From NCBI RefSeq assembly GCF_000761155.1, contig NZ_CP009533.1:1984001-2048000 (forward strand): a DNA stretch of 64,000 bases, written 5' to 3'. The first letter of the stretch is position 1, and each line of letters begins with the position of its first letter. Below the pieces are notes generated by a model, which was given only the letters and a program-made list of their open reading frames with translations, searched no databases and was not told the DNA's origin. Shown one piece after another: positions 1 to 8,250 of the stretch. A program made the position numbers and the translations under genes. Source of the stretch: Pseudomonas rhizosphaerae (GTDB lineage: Bacteria; Pseudomonadota; Gammaproteobacteria; Pseudomonadales; Pseudomonadaceae).

Positions 1-860
1 TAGGCCGTGGCGGAAAACTCGCGGTTGTAGTCGTAGCCACCACCGCGCAGCACCTGGCGCGCGACGTCGGTGTCGCCGAAGTACTCGATGCTGAAACGGT
101 CGAAGTTGTACATGCCGCGCGCCTCGGGCAGGTCCTTGCCCCACCAGTCGGGGTTGCGCTTGAAGGTGATGCTGCGGCCGTTGTCGATCTTCTCGATCGC
201 GTAGGGGCCGCTGCCAAGGGGCGCCTCGAAGCCGCCACCGCTGGCGAAGTCGCGGGTCTTCCACCAATGCTCGGGCAGCACCGGCAAGGTGGCCAGGTCC
301 AGCGGCAAGGTACGGCTTTCGGCGTTCTTGAAGTTGAAGCGCACCTGTCGCGGGCCTTCTACTTGCACATCGGCAACGTTGGCGAACTGGGTGCGGTAGC
401 CCAGGCTGCCTTCACGCATCAGCAGCTCGAAGGTGTAGCGCACGTCTTGCGCGGTAATCGGCTGGCCGTCGGCGAACACCGCCTTGGGGTTGAGGTAGAA
501 GCGCAGCCACAGGCCGTCGTCGCCGCGTTCCATGCGCTCGGCCACCAGACCATAGACGGTGTAGGGCTCATCCAGCGAGCGCACGGCCAAGGGCGAGTAG
601 AGCAGCCCGTCGACCTGGCTGACGCCGATGCCCTTGTCGATGTACGGCAGGATGTGGTCGTACTGGCCGATCTCGATGGCCGAACGGCGCAGGCTGCCGC
701 CCTTGGGCGCGTCGGGGTTCACGTAGTCGAAATGCTGGAAGTCTGCGGGGTAGCGGGGCGCTTCGCCATAGACGGTCAGCGCGTGCTGGGCGGCGGCCTG
801 GGCGCCCGTGGCCGTGGTGAACAGGGCACAAAGAACGATGGAGAGGAAAACTGCGCGCAT
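1..860 (-). CDS. Family 5 extracellular solute-binding protein, partial
   Basis: Only the first 286 residues are in the window; the 3' end lies beyond base 1. The protein opens with a signal peptide (MRAVFLSIVLCALFTTATG, likely cut after AQA near residue 22). It continues with features typical of SBP_bac_5 proteins: an early HFDYVNPDAPKGG stretch and ADGQPITAQDVRYTFELL near residue 130. The family binds oligopeptides or similar ligands in the periplasm for an ABC importer. The APKGG opening is closest to the YejA-type subgroup, which is an inference from motif memory. The start is the ATG whose complement is at 858-860. It follows ppiC on the same strand, with a hairpin between them. Confidence 0.85.
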   Translation of the reverse strand, partial: MRAVFLSIVLCALFTTATGAQAAAQHALTVYGEAPRYPADFQHFDYVNPDAPKGGSLRRSAIEIGQYDHILPYIDKGIGVSQVDGLLYSPLAVRSLDEPYTVYGLVAERMERGDDGLWLRFYLNPKAVFADGQPITAQDVRYTFELLMREGSLGYRTQFANVADVQVEGPRQVRFNFKNAESRTLPLDLATLPVLPEHWWKTRDFASGGGFEAPLGSGPYAIEKIDNGRSITFKRNPDWWGKDLPEARGMYNFDRFSIEYFGDTDVARQVLRGGGYDYNREFSATA

Positions 861-927
861 TGTCTGCCTGGGTCGAAAAGCGAAGGGTGCAGCCTAACAT
901 CATGGCCCGGTGGTATTGCAAACGCAG

Positions 928-952
928 AACGGCCCGCGATAGGCGGGCCGTT
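928..952 (-). terminator. Hairpin between ppiC and the binding-protein gene
   Basis: A perfect 10-bp inverted repeat, AACGGCCCGC / GCGGGCCGTT, with a 5-base loop lies 26 bases past the ppiC stop. The tract following it on the minus strand is only modestly T-rich, so termination strength is uncertain. Confidence 0.5.
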
Positions 953-977
953 CGGGCGTAACGCAGACCGCAGACTA

Positions 978-1259
978 TCAGTCCTGACGGCTGGTGACTT
1001 CCAGCAGGTGATAACCGAACTGGGTCTTCACCGGGCCTTGCACGACGTTGATCGGCGCGCTGAATACGACGGTGTCGAATTCCTTGACCATCTGGCCTGG
1101 ACCGAACGAACCCAGGTCGCCACCTTGACGGCTGGACGGGCAGGTAGAATTGGCCTTGGCGATTTCCGCGAAATCGGCGCCGCCCTCGATCTGAGCCTTG
1201 AGGTCGTTGCACTTGGCTTCGTCGGCAACCAGGATGTGGCGGGCAGTGGCTTTAGCCAT
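978..1259 (-). CDS. ppiC: Peptidyl-prolyl cis-trans isomerase, parvulin type (PpiC)
   Basis: A 93-residue single-domain parvulin that catalyses prolyl cis-trans isomerisation, probably in the cytoplasm because no signal peptide is visible. Family landmarks are ARHILV near the N-terminus, GGDLGSFGPGQMVKEFD in the middle and PVKTQFGYHLL near the C-terminus. The length matches the usual PpiC of about 93 residues. The ATG with complement at 1257-1259 is chosen because MAKATARHILV is the conserved opening and GGAGAAT precedes it; the longer open frame upstream has no homology-like content. Confidence 0.93.
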   Translation of the reverse strand: MAKATARHILVADEAKCNDLKAQIEGGADFAEIAKANSTCPSSRQGGDLGSFGPGQMVKEFDTVVFSAPINVVQGPVKTQFGYHLLEVTSRQD

Positions 1260-1347
1260 GGTGATTCTCCTTTCTGAAAAAGTGGGCAGGTTACCCGATT
1301 GAGGGGCGGTTTTCCTGCAAAAGTTCCATACGAATCTGTACGGCGAG

Positions 1348-2655
1348 TCAGTCGCGGCTGTGCACCCGGCGGCCGGCGGCATAGGTCTGCAAGACCGCGC
1401 GGTCGTCGCCCAGGGTCATCAGTACGAACAGCACTTCTTCAAACGTCTTGGCTTGCGCGATGCGGTAGCTGAGCAGCGGCGTGGCATGGTAGTCGAGCAC
1501 CACGAAGTCGGCATCGGTGCCCGGCTGTAGGGTGCCGACGCGGTCTTCCAGGCGCAGCGCGCGGGCGCCACCCAGAGTCGCCAGGTACAGCGACTTGAAC
1601 GGGTTGAGTTTTTCACCCTGCAACTGCATGACCTTGTAGGCCTCGTTCAGGGTATGCAGTAGCGAGAAACTGGTGCCAGCGCCGACGTCGGTGCCCAGGC
1701 CGACGTTGACCTTGAAGCGCTCGGCCTGGGGCAGGTTGAACAGGCCGCTGCCCAGAAACAGGTTGGAGGTGGGGCAGAAGGCAATGGCCGAGCCGGTTTC
1801 CGCCAAACGCTCGCACTCGGCGTCGCACAGGTGCACACCGTGGGCAAATACCGAGCGCTCGCCGAGCAACTGGTAATGGTCGTACACGTCCAGGTAGTTG
1901 CCGCGCTCGGGGAACAGCGCCTTGACCCATTCGATTTCCTGGAGGTTCTCGCTCAGGTGGGTCTGCAGGTAGACGTCCGGGTACTCGCGCAGCAGTTGCC
2001 CGGCCAGGGTCAGCTGGGCCTCGCTGCTGGTCGGCGCGAAGCGCGGCGTCACCGCGTAGTGCAGGCGGCCCTTGCCGTGCCAGCGTTCGATCAGCGCCTT
2101 GCTCTGGGCGTAGCTGCTCTGGGCGGTGTCGGTCAGGTAGTCGGGCGCGTTGCGGTCCATCATCACCTTGCCGGCGATCAGCCGCAGGTCCAGGGCCTGG
2201 GCGGCTTCGAACAGGGCGTCGACCGATTCAGGGTGGACGCTGCCGAACACCAACGCAGTGGTGGTGCCGTTGCGCAGCAGTTCCTTGAGGAAGATCTGCG
2301 CGACACCGTCGGCATGCGCCTTGTCGGCGAACTGGCCTTCACAGGGGAAGGTGTACTCGTTCAGCCAGTCCAACAGTTGCTCGCCATAGGAGCCGACCAT
2401 GCCGGTCTGGGGGAAGTGGATGTGGGTGTCGATGAAGCCGGGGGTGATCAAGGCATCGGGGTAATGGGTCACCTCGACGTCGTCCGACAGCGTCGGCAGC
2501 ACCTCGCTGGCGGCGCCCAACGCACTGATCCGCCCGTCCTCGACCACCAGCACGCCATCGGCGAAGTATTCGTAGGAGGCCTGGACACCGACCAGGGCAG
2601 GGTCGTCGAGGCTGTGCAGGATTGCGGCGCGATAGGCTTTGCAGGTAAGGCTCAT
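1348..2655 (-). CDS. guaD: Guanine deaminase
   Basis: Amidohydrolase of 435 residues that converts guanine to xanthine and ammonia, feeding the xanthine dehydrogenase encoded just upstream. Metal-site motifs visible in order are PGFIDTHIHFPQTG (HxH), QTHLSEN, FAHGVHL and the distal aspartate in GLGTDVGAGTS. The length is normal for bacterial GuaD. The start codon overlaps the xdhC stop in an ATGA arrangement, so it is the last gene of the xdhA-xdhB-xdhC-guaD operon and probably translationally coupled. Confidence 0.95.
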   Translation of the reverse strand: MSLTCKAYRAAILHSLDDPALVGVQASYEYFADGVLVVEDGRISALGAASEVLPTLSDDVEVTHYPDALITPGFIDTHIHFPQTGMVGSYGEQLLDWLNEYTFPCEGQFADKAHADGVAQIFLKELLRNGTTTALVFGSVHPESVDALFEAAQALDLRLIAGKVMMDRNAPDYLTDTAQSSYAQSKALIERWHGKGRLHYAVTPRFAPTSSEAQLTLAGQLLREYPDVYLQTHLSENLQEIEWVKALFPERGNYLDVYDHYQLLGERSVFAHGVHLCDAECERLAETGSAIAFCPTSNLFLGSGLFNLPQAERFKVNVGLGTDVGAGTSFSLLHTLNEAYKVMQLQGEKLNPFKSLYLATLGGARALRLEDRVGTLQPGTDADFVVLDYHATPLLSYRIAQAKTFEEVLFVLMTLGDDRAVLQTYAAGRRVHSRD

Positions 2656-3518
2656 GGTGCATCTCTCAAGGCAGCGGGGCTGCGGCGCGAGCGCGGCAGC
2701 AGTTGGGCGACCCCCGGCGAGCTGGCTGTCCCCGGCTCGGCGCGGGCGCCAAAGTGCGCATTGTAGGTGGCGATGATCTCGGCGGCGATGGAAACGGCGA
2801 TTTCCATGGGCAGCTTGCCCTTCACCGCTTCCAGGCCCATGGGGCAGCGCATGCGCTGCACCACACTGGGCGCGATGCCGCGGTCACGCAGGCGGTGCTC
2901 GAAGCGCGCGCGCTTGGTGGCGGAGCCGATCAGGCCGAACCAGGTGAAGTCGTTGCGCTCAAGGATGGCTCGGGTCAGTTCCAGATCCAGCGAGTGGTCA
3001 TGGGTCATGACGATGCAGTAGCTGCCCACCGGCAGGCTCGCGACCTCGTCCACCGGCTCGTCGGTGATCACCTGGCAGACACCGTCGGGCAGGCTCGCCG
3101 GAAACTCCTCGGGCCGCGAGTCGACCCAGCGCACCCGGCATGGCAAGCTCGCCAGCAGCGGCACCAGCGCGCGGCCGACATGGCCGGCACCGAACACCAC
3201 CACCTGCGCCTGCGTTTGCGCCACCGGCTCGAACAGCAGGACGGTGGCGCCGCCGCAGCACTGCCCCAGGCTGGCGCCCAGGCTGAAACGCTCCAGGCGT
3301 GTGGCGCGGGTGCCTTCGGCGAGCATTTCGCGGGCGATGTGCAGCGCCTTGTATTCCAGGTGGCCGCCGCCGATGGTGTCGAACAAGGCGGTGTCGCTGA
3401 CCACCATCTTGGCCCCGGCATTGCGCGGCGTGGAGCCTTTCTCTTCGATGATGGTCACCAGCACGCAGGCTTCGCCACGGGCCTGCTGTTCGGCCAGGGC
3501 ACCGATCCAGTCAGTCAT
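2652..3518 (-). CDS. xdhC: Xanthine dehydrogenase accessory protein XdhC
   Basis: A 288-residue XdhC/CoxI-family protein. Known members bind the molybdenum cofactor, promote its sulfuration and deliver it to XdhB. The N-terminal domain contains the conserved GQCCGG cysteine motif. The C-terminal Rossmann-like part has VVFGAGHVGRALVPLL and FTWFGLIGSATKRARF. The start chosen is MTDWIGALAEQQ, whose codon overlaps the end of xdhB by 8 bases; an upstream extension of the open frame lies wholly inside xdhB and is not conserved in character. Overlap on both sides supports a single transcript with xdhA, xdhB and guaD. Confidence 0.94.
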   Translation of the reverse strand: MTDWIGALAEQQARGEACVLVTIIEEKGSTPRNAGAKMVVSDTALFDTIGGGHLEYKALHIAREMLAEGTRATRLERFSLGASLGQCCGGATVLLFEPVAQTQAQVVVFGAGHVGRALVPLLASLPCRVRWVDSRPEEFPASLPDGVCQVITDEPVDEVASLPVGSYCIVMTHDHSLDLELTRAILERNDFTWFGLIGSATKRARFEHRLRDRGIAPSVVQRMRCPMGLEAVKGKLPMEIAVSIAAEIIATYNAHFGARAEPGTASSPGVAQLLPRSRRSPAALRDAP

Positions 3519-5886
3519 GGCGTACGCTCCCGGGCGCCGCCTGGCGCATCTGCTCGCAACCCCACAGCACCCGTTCCGGCGTGGCGGGCGCGTCGATATT
3601 CGGTTGCAGGCGGTAGTCGCCCAGGCTGGCCACGGCATCCTTGATCGCGCACCAGGCAGCGATGCCCAGCATGAACGGCGGCTCGCCCACGGCCTTGGAA
3701 TGGAACACGGTGTCTTCGGGGTTCTTGCGGTTTTCCACCAACTGCACGCGCAGGTCCTGGGGCATGTCGGCCACCGCCGGAATCTTGTACGACGCCGGGC
3801 CGCTGGTCAGCAGCTTGCCCTGATCGCTCCACACCAATTCTTCGCAGGTCAGCCAGCCCACGCCCTGCAGGAAACCGCCTTCTACCTGGCCCAGGTCGAT
3901 GGCCGGGTTCAAGGAGGCGCCGACGTCGTGGAGGATGTCGGTGCGCAGCAGCTTGTACTCGCCGGTCAGGGTGTCGATCAACACTTCGCAGCACGCCGCG
4001 CCATAGGCGAAGTAGTAGAACGGCCGGCCACGGGCCAGGCTGCGGTCGTAATGAATCTTCGGCGTCTTGTAGTAGCCGGTGCTGGACAGCGACACCTGGC
4101 CCATCCACGCCTGCTGCACCAGGCTCTGGAACGTCAGCAGCTGGTCGCGCACGCGCACATGGCCGTTGCTGAATTCCACGTCTTCCTCACTGACCCGGTA
4201 GTGCCGCGCGGCGAACTCGACCAGCCGCTGCTTGAGAATCAGCGCCGCGTTCTGCGCCGCTTTGCCGTTGAGGTCGGCACCGCTGGACGCCGCAGTCGGC
4301 GAGGTATTGGGCACCTTGTCGGTGTTGGTGGCGGTGATCTGGATGCGCGCGATGTCGACCTGGAATACCTCGGCCACCACCTGCGCGACCTTGACGTTCA
4401 AGCCCTGGCCCATTTCGGTGCCGCCGTGGTTGAGGTGGATGCTGCCGTCGGTGTAGATATGGATGAGCGCGCCAGCCTGGTTGAGAAAGCTGGCCGTGAA
4501 CGAGATACCGAACTTGACCGGCGTCAGCGCCAGGCCCTTCTTCAACACCGGGCTGTCGGCGTTGAACGCGCGGATCGCCTCGCGGCGCTGTTCGTAGTCG
4601 CAGCTGGCTTCGAGTTCGGCGGTGATCTCTTCGAGCAGGTTGTGCTCCACCGTCTGGTGGTAATGGGTGACATTGCGCTCGGTCTTGCCGTAGTAGTTGG
4701 CCTTGCGCACCGCCAGCGGGTCGAGGGCCAGGTGGCGCGCGATGCGGTCCATCACTTCCTCGATGGCCACCATGCCCTGGGGGCCGCCGAAGCCGCGGTA
4801 GGCAGTGTTGGACGCCGTGTGGGTCTTGCAACGGTGGCCGTTGATGGTGGCATCGCCCAGGTAGTAGGCGTTGTCGGCATGGAACATCGCCCGGTCGACG
4901 ATCGACGCCGACAGGTCAGGGGAGTAGCCGCAGTTGCCGGCCAGGTCCAGATCGATCCCGTGCAGCCGCCCGTTGTCGTCGAAGCCGACGTCGTATTCGA
5001 TGTAGAAAGGGTGGCGCTTGCCGGTCATGAGCATGTCCTCGACCCGCGGCAGGCGCATTTTGGTCGGCTGCCCGGTCAGGTGCGCCACCACGGCGCACAG
5101 ACAGGCCGGGCTGGCGGCCTGGGTCTCCTTGCCGCCGAAACCACCGCCCATGCGGCGCATGTCCACCACCACCTGGCTCATGGACACGTCCAGCACCTCG
5201 GCCACCAGCTTCTGCACCTCGGTGGGGTTCTGCGTCGAGCAGTAGACGATCATTCCGCCGTCCTCGGTGGGCATCACCGAGCTGATCTGGGTTTCCAGGT
5301 AGAAATGTTCCTGGCCGCCGATGTGCAGGCTGCCCTGCAAGCGGTGGGGCGCGCTGGCCAATGCCGCGGCCGAGTCACCACGCTGGTGGGTGTGGCTGTC
5401 GAGCACGAAATGCTGCTGGCGCAGCGCCTGGACCACGTCCAGCACCGGCGGCAGGTCTTCGTACTCGATCACCGCCGCCATTGCCGCGCGGCGGGCACTG
5501 TCCAGGTCGCGGGCGGCCACTGCCAGTACCGGCTGGCCGACGAACTCGACCTTGTCGATCGCCAGCAACGGGTCGCCGGGCAGTAACGGGCCGATGTCCT
5601 TGAGGCCGGGGATGTCCTCGTGGGTGATCACCAGGCGCACGCCGGGGATGTCGTAGCAGGCGGAGGTGTCGATGCGCAGGATGCGTGCGTGGGCCCGGTC
5701 GGACAGCCGCGCATACACGTGCAGCTGGTTGGGGAATTCCAGGCGATCGTCGATGTACACCGCCTCACCCGTGACGTGCTTGTCGGCGCTGTCGTGCTTG
5801 ACGCCCCGGCCTACGCCGGTGGTCAGCCCCTGGGCGAACAGTTCAGCCATGCGTGCCTGGCTGTCGGGCGCTTGATGCTCAGACAT
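3511..5886 (-). CDS. xdhB: Xanthine dehydrogenase, molybdopterin-binding subunit
   Basis: The 791-residue large subunit carrying the molybdenum cofactor, which oxidises hypoxanthine and xanthine to urate. It has the small N-terminal a/b hammerhead (VGRGVKHDSADKHVTGEAVY) followed by cofactor-binding motifs GGGFGGKE, TAYRGFGGPQG and GGTEMGQGLNVKVAQV. The catalytic glutamate is at about residue 735 in GEPPFMLG, matching the glutamate of eukaryotic enzymes. Size and motif order match the bacterial XdhB type in which the FeS and FAD domains sit on a separate subunit. It overlaps xdhA and xdhC by 8 bases each. Confidence 0.96.
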   Translation of the reverse strand: MSEHQAPDSQARMAELFAQGLTTGVGRGVKHDSADKHVTGEAVYIDDRLEFPNQLHVYARLSDRAHARILRIDTSACYDIPGVRLVITHEDIPGLKDIGPLLPGDPLLAIDKVEFVGQPVLAVAARDLDSARRAAMAAVIEYEDLPPVLDVVQALRQQHFVLDSHTHQRGDSAAALASAPHRLQGSLHIGGQEHFYLETQISSVMPTEDGGMIVYCSTQNPTEVQKLVAEVLDVSMSQVVVDMRRMGGGFGGKETQAASPACLCAVVAHLTGQPTKMRLPRVEDMLMTGKRHPFYIEYDVGFDDNGRLHGIDLDLAGNCGYSPDLSASIVDRAMFHADNAYYLGDATINGHRCKTHTASNTAYRGFGGPQGMVAIEEVMDRIARHLALDPLAVRKANYYGKTERNVTHYHQTVEHNLLEEITAELEASCDYEQRREAIRAFNADSPVLKKGLALTPVKFGISFTASFLNQAGALIHIYTDGSIHLNHGGTEMGQGLNVKVAQVVAEVFQVDIARIQITATNTDKVPNTSPTAASSGADLNGKAAQNAALILKQRLVEFAARHYRVSEEDVEFSNGHVRVRDQLLTFQSLVQQAWMGQVSLSSTGYYKTPKIHYDRSLARGRPFYYFAYGAACCEVLIDTLTGEYKLLRTDILHDVGASLNPAIDLGQVEGGFLQGVGWLTCEELVWSDQGKLLTSGPASYKIPAVADMPQDLRVQLVENRKNPEDTVFHSKAVGEPPFMLGIAAWCAIKDAVASLGDYRLQPNIDAPATPERVLWGCEQMRQAAPGSVRHD

Positions 5887-7333
5887 GGGCGCTCACCCGC
5901 GTTTGAATGTGCGGCGACTGCAACTCGATGAAGCACTTGCGCAGCAGGTTCTGCGCGGTCAGCAAGCGGTACTGCTTGCTCGCGCGAAAATCCGACAGCG
6001 GCGTGAAGTCCTCGGCCAGCGCGGCGCAGGCGGCCTCGACAGTCGCCTTCGTCCAGGGCCTGTCGAGCAACGCGGCCTCGCAGCCTGCGGCGCGCTTGGG
6101 AATCGCCGCCATGCCACCGTAGGCGATGCGTACGTCATGAACGCGGCCATCTTCGATCAGCAGACTGAACGCGGCACACACGGCGGAAATGTCATCGTCC
6201 AGCCGCTTGGAAACCTTGTAGGCACGAAACACGCGGCGGGCGTCGGCGCGCGGGACGATGATCTTTTCGATGAACTCGCCGTCTTCCCTGGCGGTGACTC
6301 GATAGTCGATGAAATAGTCCTGCAGGGGCAGGGTGCGGCTGCGCTCGCGTTTGCGCAGCACCACGTGCGCGCCCAGGGCCAGCAACAACGGCGGGCTGTC
6401 GCCGATGGGCGAAGCGTTGCCGATGTTGCCGCCCAGGGTGGCCTGGTTGCGAATCTGCAACGACGCGAATCGATGCAACAAGTGGCCGAAGTCGGCGTAC
6501 TCGGCCGCCAGCGCCTGATAACAATCGGTCAAGGGCATAGCCGCGCCGATCTCCAGGCGATCGTCGAAGGTCTCGATACGCTTCATCTCGGCAACGTGGC
6601 CGACGTAGATCATCACTGGCAGCACCTTGTGCGCCTGGGTCACTTCCAGCGCCAGGTCGGTGCCACCGGCCAGCAAGCGCGCCTCGGGCTGCTCACTGTA
6701 CAGCTCGGCCAGGTCGGCCACGGTCAAGGGCACCAGGCAGCGGTTGTTGCCGCCGTGAAGCTCGTCGGTCCGTGCTGGCGCGATGGCTTGCAGCCGGGCA
6801 AGGGTCTGCGCCTGCTGGCTGTCGAACTGATCCGGCAGTGCAGGCCCGCCGCAGGCCTGGGCCGCGGCATCGAGAATGGGTCGGTAGCCGGTACAGCGAC
6901 AGAGGTTGCCGGACAACGCCTCGCAGGCCTGCTCGCGGTTCGCCTGCGGCTGGTTCTTCTGCAGGGCGAACAACGACATGACGAAACCCGGTGTGCAGAA
7001 CCCGCACTGAGAGCCATGGCAGTCGACCATGGCCTGCTGAACGCTGTGCAGGCGACCTTGGAGCTTAAGGTCCTCGACGCTGAGCAGCTGCTTGCCGTGC
7101 AGGCTGGAAACGAACGTCAGACAGGCATTGCTGCTGCGATAACGAATGTGCGGCTGACCGCCGTCTTCGACCCGCTCGCCGATCACCACGGTGCAGGCAC
7201 CGCAATCGCCGCTGGCGCAGCCCTCTTTGGTGCCCGGCCGCGCCAAATCGGTGCGCAGGTATTCCAGCACTGTCAGGTTTGGGTCCAGGGCATGCTCGGT
7301 GTGCAGCGTTTGATTCAAAAGGAACTGGATCAC
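5879..7333 (-). CDS. xdhA: Xanthine dehydrogenase, FeS/FAD subunit
   Basis: The small subunit that carries electrons from the molybdenum site to NAD+. The N-terminus holds the plant-type [2Fe-2S] motif CASGDCGACTVV, then the second cluster motifs CGFCTPG and NLCRCTGYRP. The FAD domain follows, with LLAGGTDLALEV and TLGGNIGNASPIGDSPP. I chose the GTG with complement at 7331-7333, giving (M)IQFLLNQTLHTEH, because a GAGG lies about 8 bases upstream. A GTG 12 bases further upstream (complement at 7343-7345) is also open and would give 488 residues. It is the first gene of the xdhABC-guaD operon. Confidence 0.94.
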   Translation of the reverse strand: MIQFLLNQTLHTEHALDPNLTVLEYLRTDLARPGTKEGCASGDCGACTVVIGERVEDGGQPHIRYRSSNACLTFVSSLHGKQLLSVEDLKLQGRLHSVQQAMVDCHGSQCGFCTPGFVMSLFALQKNQPQANREQACEALSGNLCRCTGYRPILDAAAQACGGPALPDQFDSQQAQTLARLQAIAPARTDELHGGNNRCLVPLTVADLAELYSEQPEARLLAGGTDLALEVTQAHKVLPVMIYVGHVAEMKRIETFDDRLEIGAAMPLTDCYQALAAEYADFGHLLHRFASLQIRNQATLGGNIGNASPIGDSPPLLLALGAHVVLRKRERSRTLPLQDYFIDYRVTAREDGEFIEKIIVPRADARRVFRAYKVSKRLDDDISAVCAAFSLLIEDGRVHDVRIAYGGMAAIPKRAAGCEAALLDRPWTKATVEAACAALAEDFTPLSDFRASKQYRLLTAQNLLRKCFIELQSPHIQTRVSAHV

Positions 7334-7412
7334 GGATGGCCTCACGACGCCTGATTCTTCGGTCTGCCTCTAGCAGAATCTATGCGGCAGCCGGGGGGCG
7401 GTCAACGATTAG

Positions 7413-7428
7413 CTGACCTGCGGGTCAG
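7413..7428. promoter_or_regulatory. Inverted repeat in the xdhA/GntR divergent region
   Basis: The palindrome CTGACC-TGCG-GGTCAG lies in the 255-bp gap between divergent xdhA and the GntR-family gene. GntR/FCD regulators bind short dyads, so this is a candidate operator. The role is inferred from position only. Confidence 0.35.
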
Positions 7429-7588
7429 GAAATTGGGCGAGCCCGTTTCCTGCGCCCCGGCAGACATGCCTTTAGCCAAGCCACATCCGTGCCAACCTGC
7501 CGCCTTTGCCCTGCAATTGGGGTACACTGCGCCCCATGCTGCGATCACAGACAGCCGATCACCGATTACCGATTGTCGAAGGAAAACC

Positions 7589-8248
7589 ATGACGTTCAAG
7601 GCGCCGGACAGCCTCGCCGAGCAAATTGCCCATCATCTGGCCGAGCGCATCATCAGCGGTGAGCTCAAGCCGGCCGAGCGCATCCAGGAACTCAAGGTCA
7701 CCCAGGCGCTGAACGTCAGCCGTGGCTCGGTGCGCGAGGCCCTGCTGATTCTCGAACGCCGCCATCTGGTCGACATCCTGCCGCGCCGCGGCGCCCAGGT
7801 CAGCGAGCTCAGCGAACACAAGGTACGCAGCCTCTGCGCCCTGATGGGCGAGATGTACATCATGCTCGGCGACGCCGTGGCCCAGCGCTGGAAGACCGAG
7901 GCCGACCTGGCGCCGTTTCTGATCATCCAGGGGCGTTTGCAGACCAGCTTCGAACGCCAGGACATCAACGCCTTTGTCGAAGACAGCTTCAACGTCATGC
8001 GCGCCGCCTATCCTTTCGCCAACAACCCGTACCTGCAAGAGACCATCGAGAACCTGCAGCCGGCCATGAACCGCACCTATTACCTGGCCCTGGAACAGCG
8101 CAAGGCGTCGATGAGCGAATACCTGGCCTTGTTCGGACGCCTGCTGCAGGCGGTGTCGGCGCGTGACCCGCAGCTCATCCGCAAGGTGCTGGGCGAATAC
8201 TGTCAGCGTAGCTGCGAATTGGTGCTCAGCGCCTTGGCGGTTCGCTGA
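7589..8248 (+). CDS. GntR-family (FCD) transcriptional regulator
   Basis: A 219-residue regulator. The N-terminal winged helix-turn-helix spans about residues 8-75 and contains RIISGELKPAERIQELKV and NVSRGSVREALLILE, the GntR signature. The C-terminal helical part fits the FCD ligand-binding domain of the FadR subfamily. The start is the ATG after GAAGGAAAACC; the longer open frame upstream crosses the intergenic region and is rejected. It is divergent from xdhA, which suggests control of purine catabolism. It ends 2 bases before smc, an arrangement common in Pseudomonas, so it might also be read with smc. The effector is unknown. Confidence 0.9.
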   Translation: MTFKAPDSLAEQIAHHLAERIISGELKPAERIQELKVTQALNVSRGSVREALLILERRHLVDILPRRGAQVSELSEHKVRSLCALMGEMYIMLGDAVAQRWKTEADLAPFLIIQGRLQTSFERQDINAFVEDSFNVMRAAYPFANNPYLQETIENLQPAMNRTYYLALEQRKASMSEYLALFGRLLQAVSARDPQLIRKVLGEYCQRSCELVLSALAVR

Positions 8249-8250
8249 GC

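Noticed and set aside
3064..5586. An 840-codon open frame antisense to xdhB
   Set aside because: It mirrors the intact, motif-rich xdhB and has low-complexity content with no recognisable domain.
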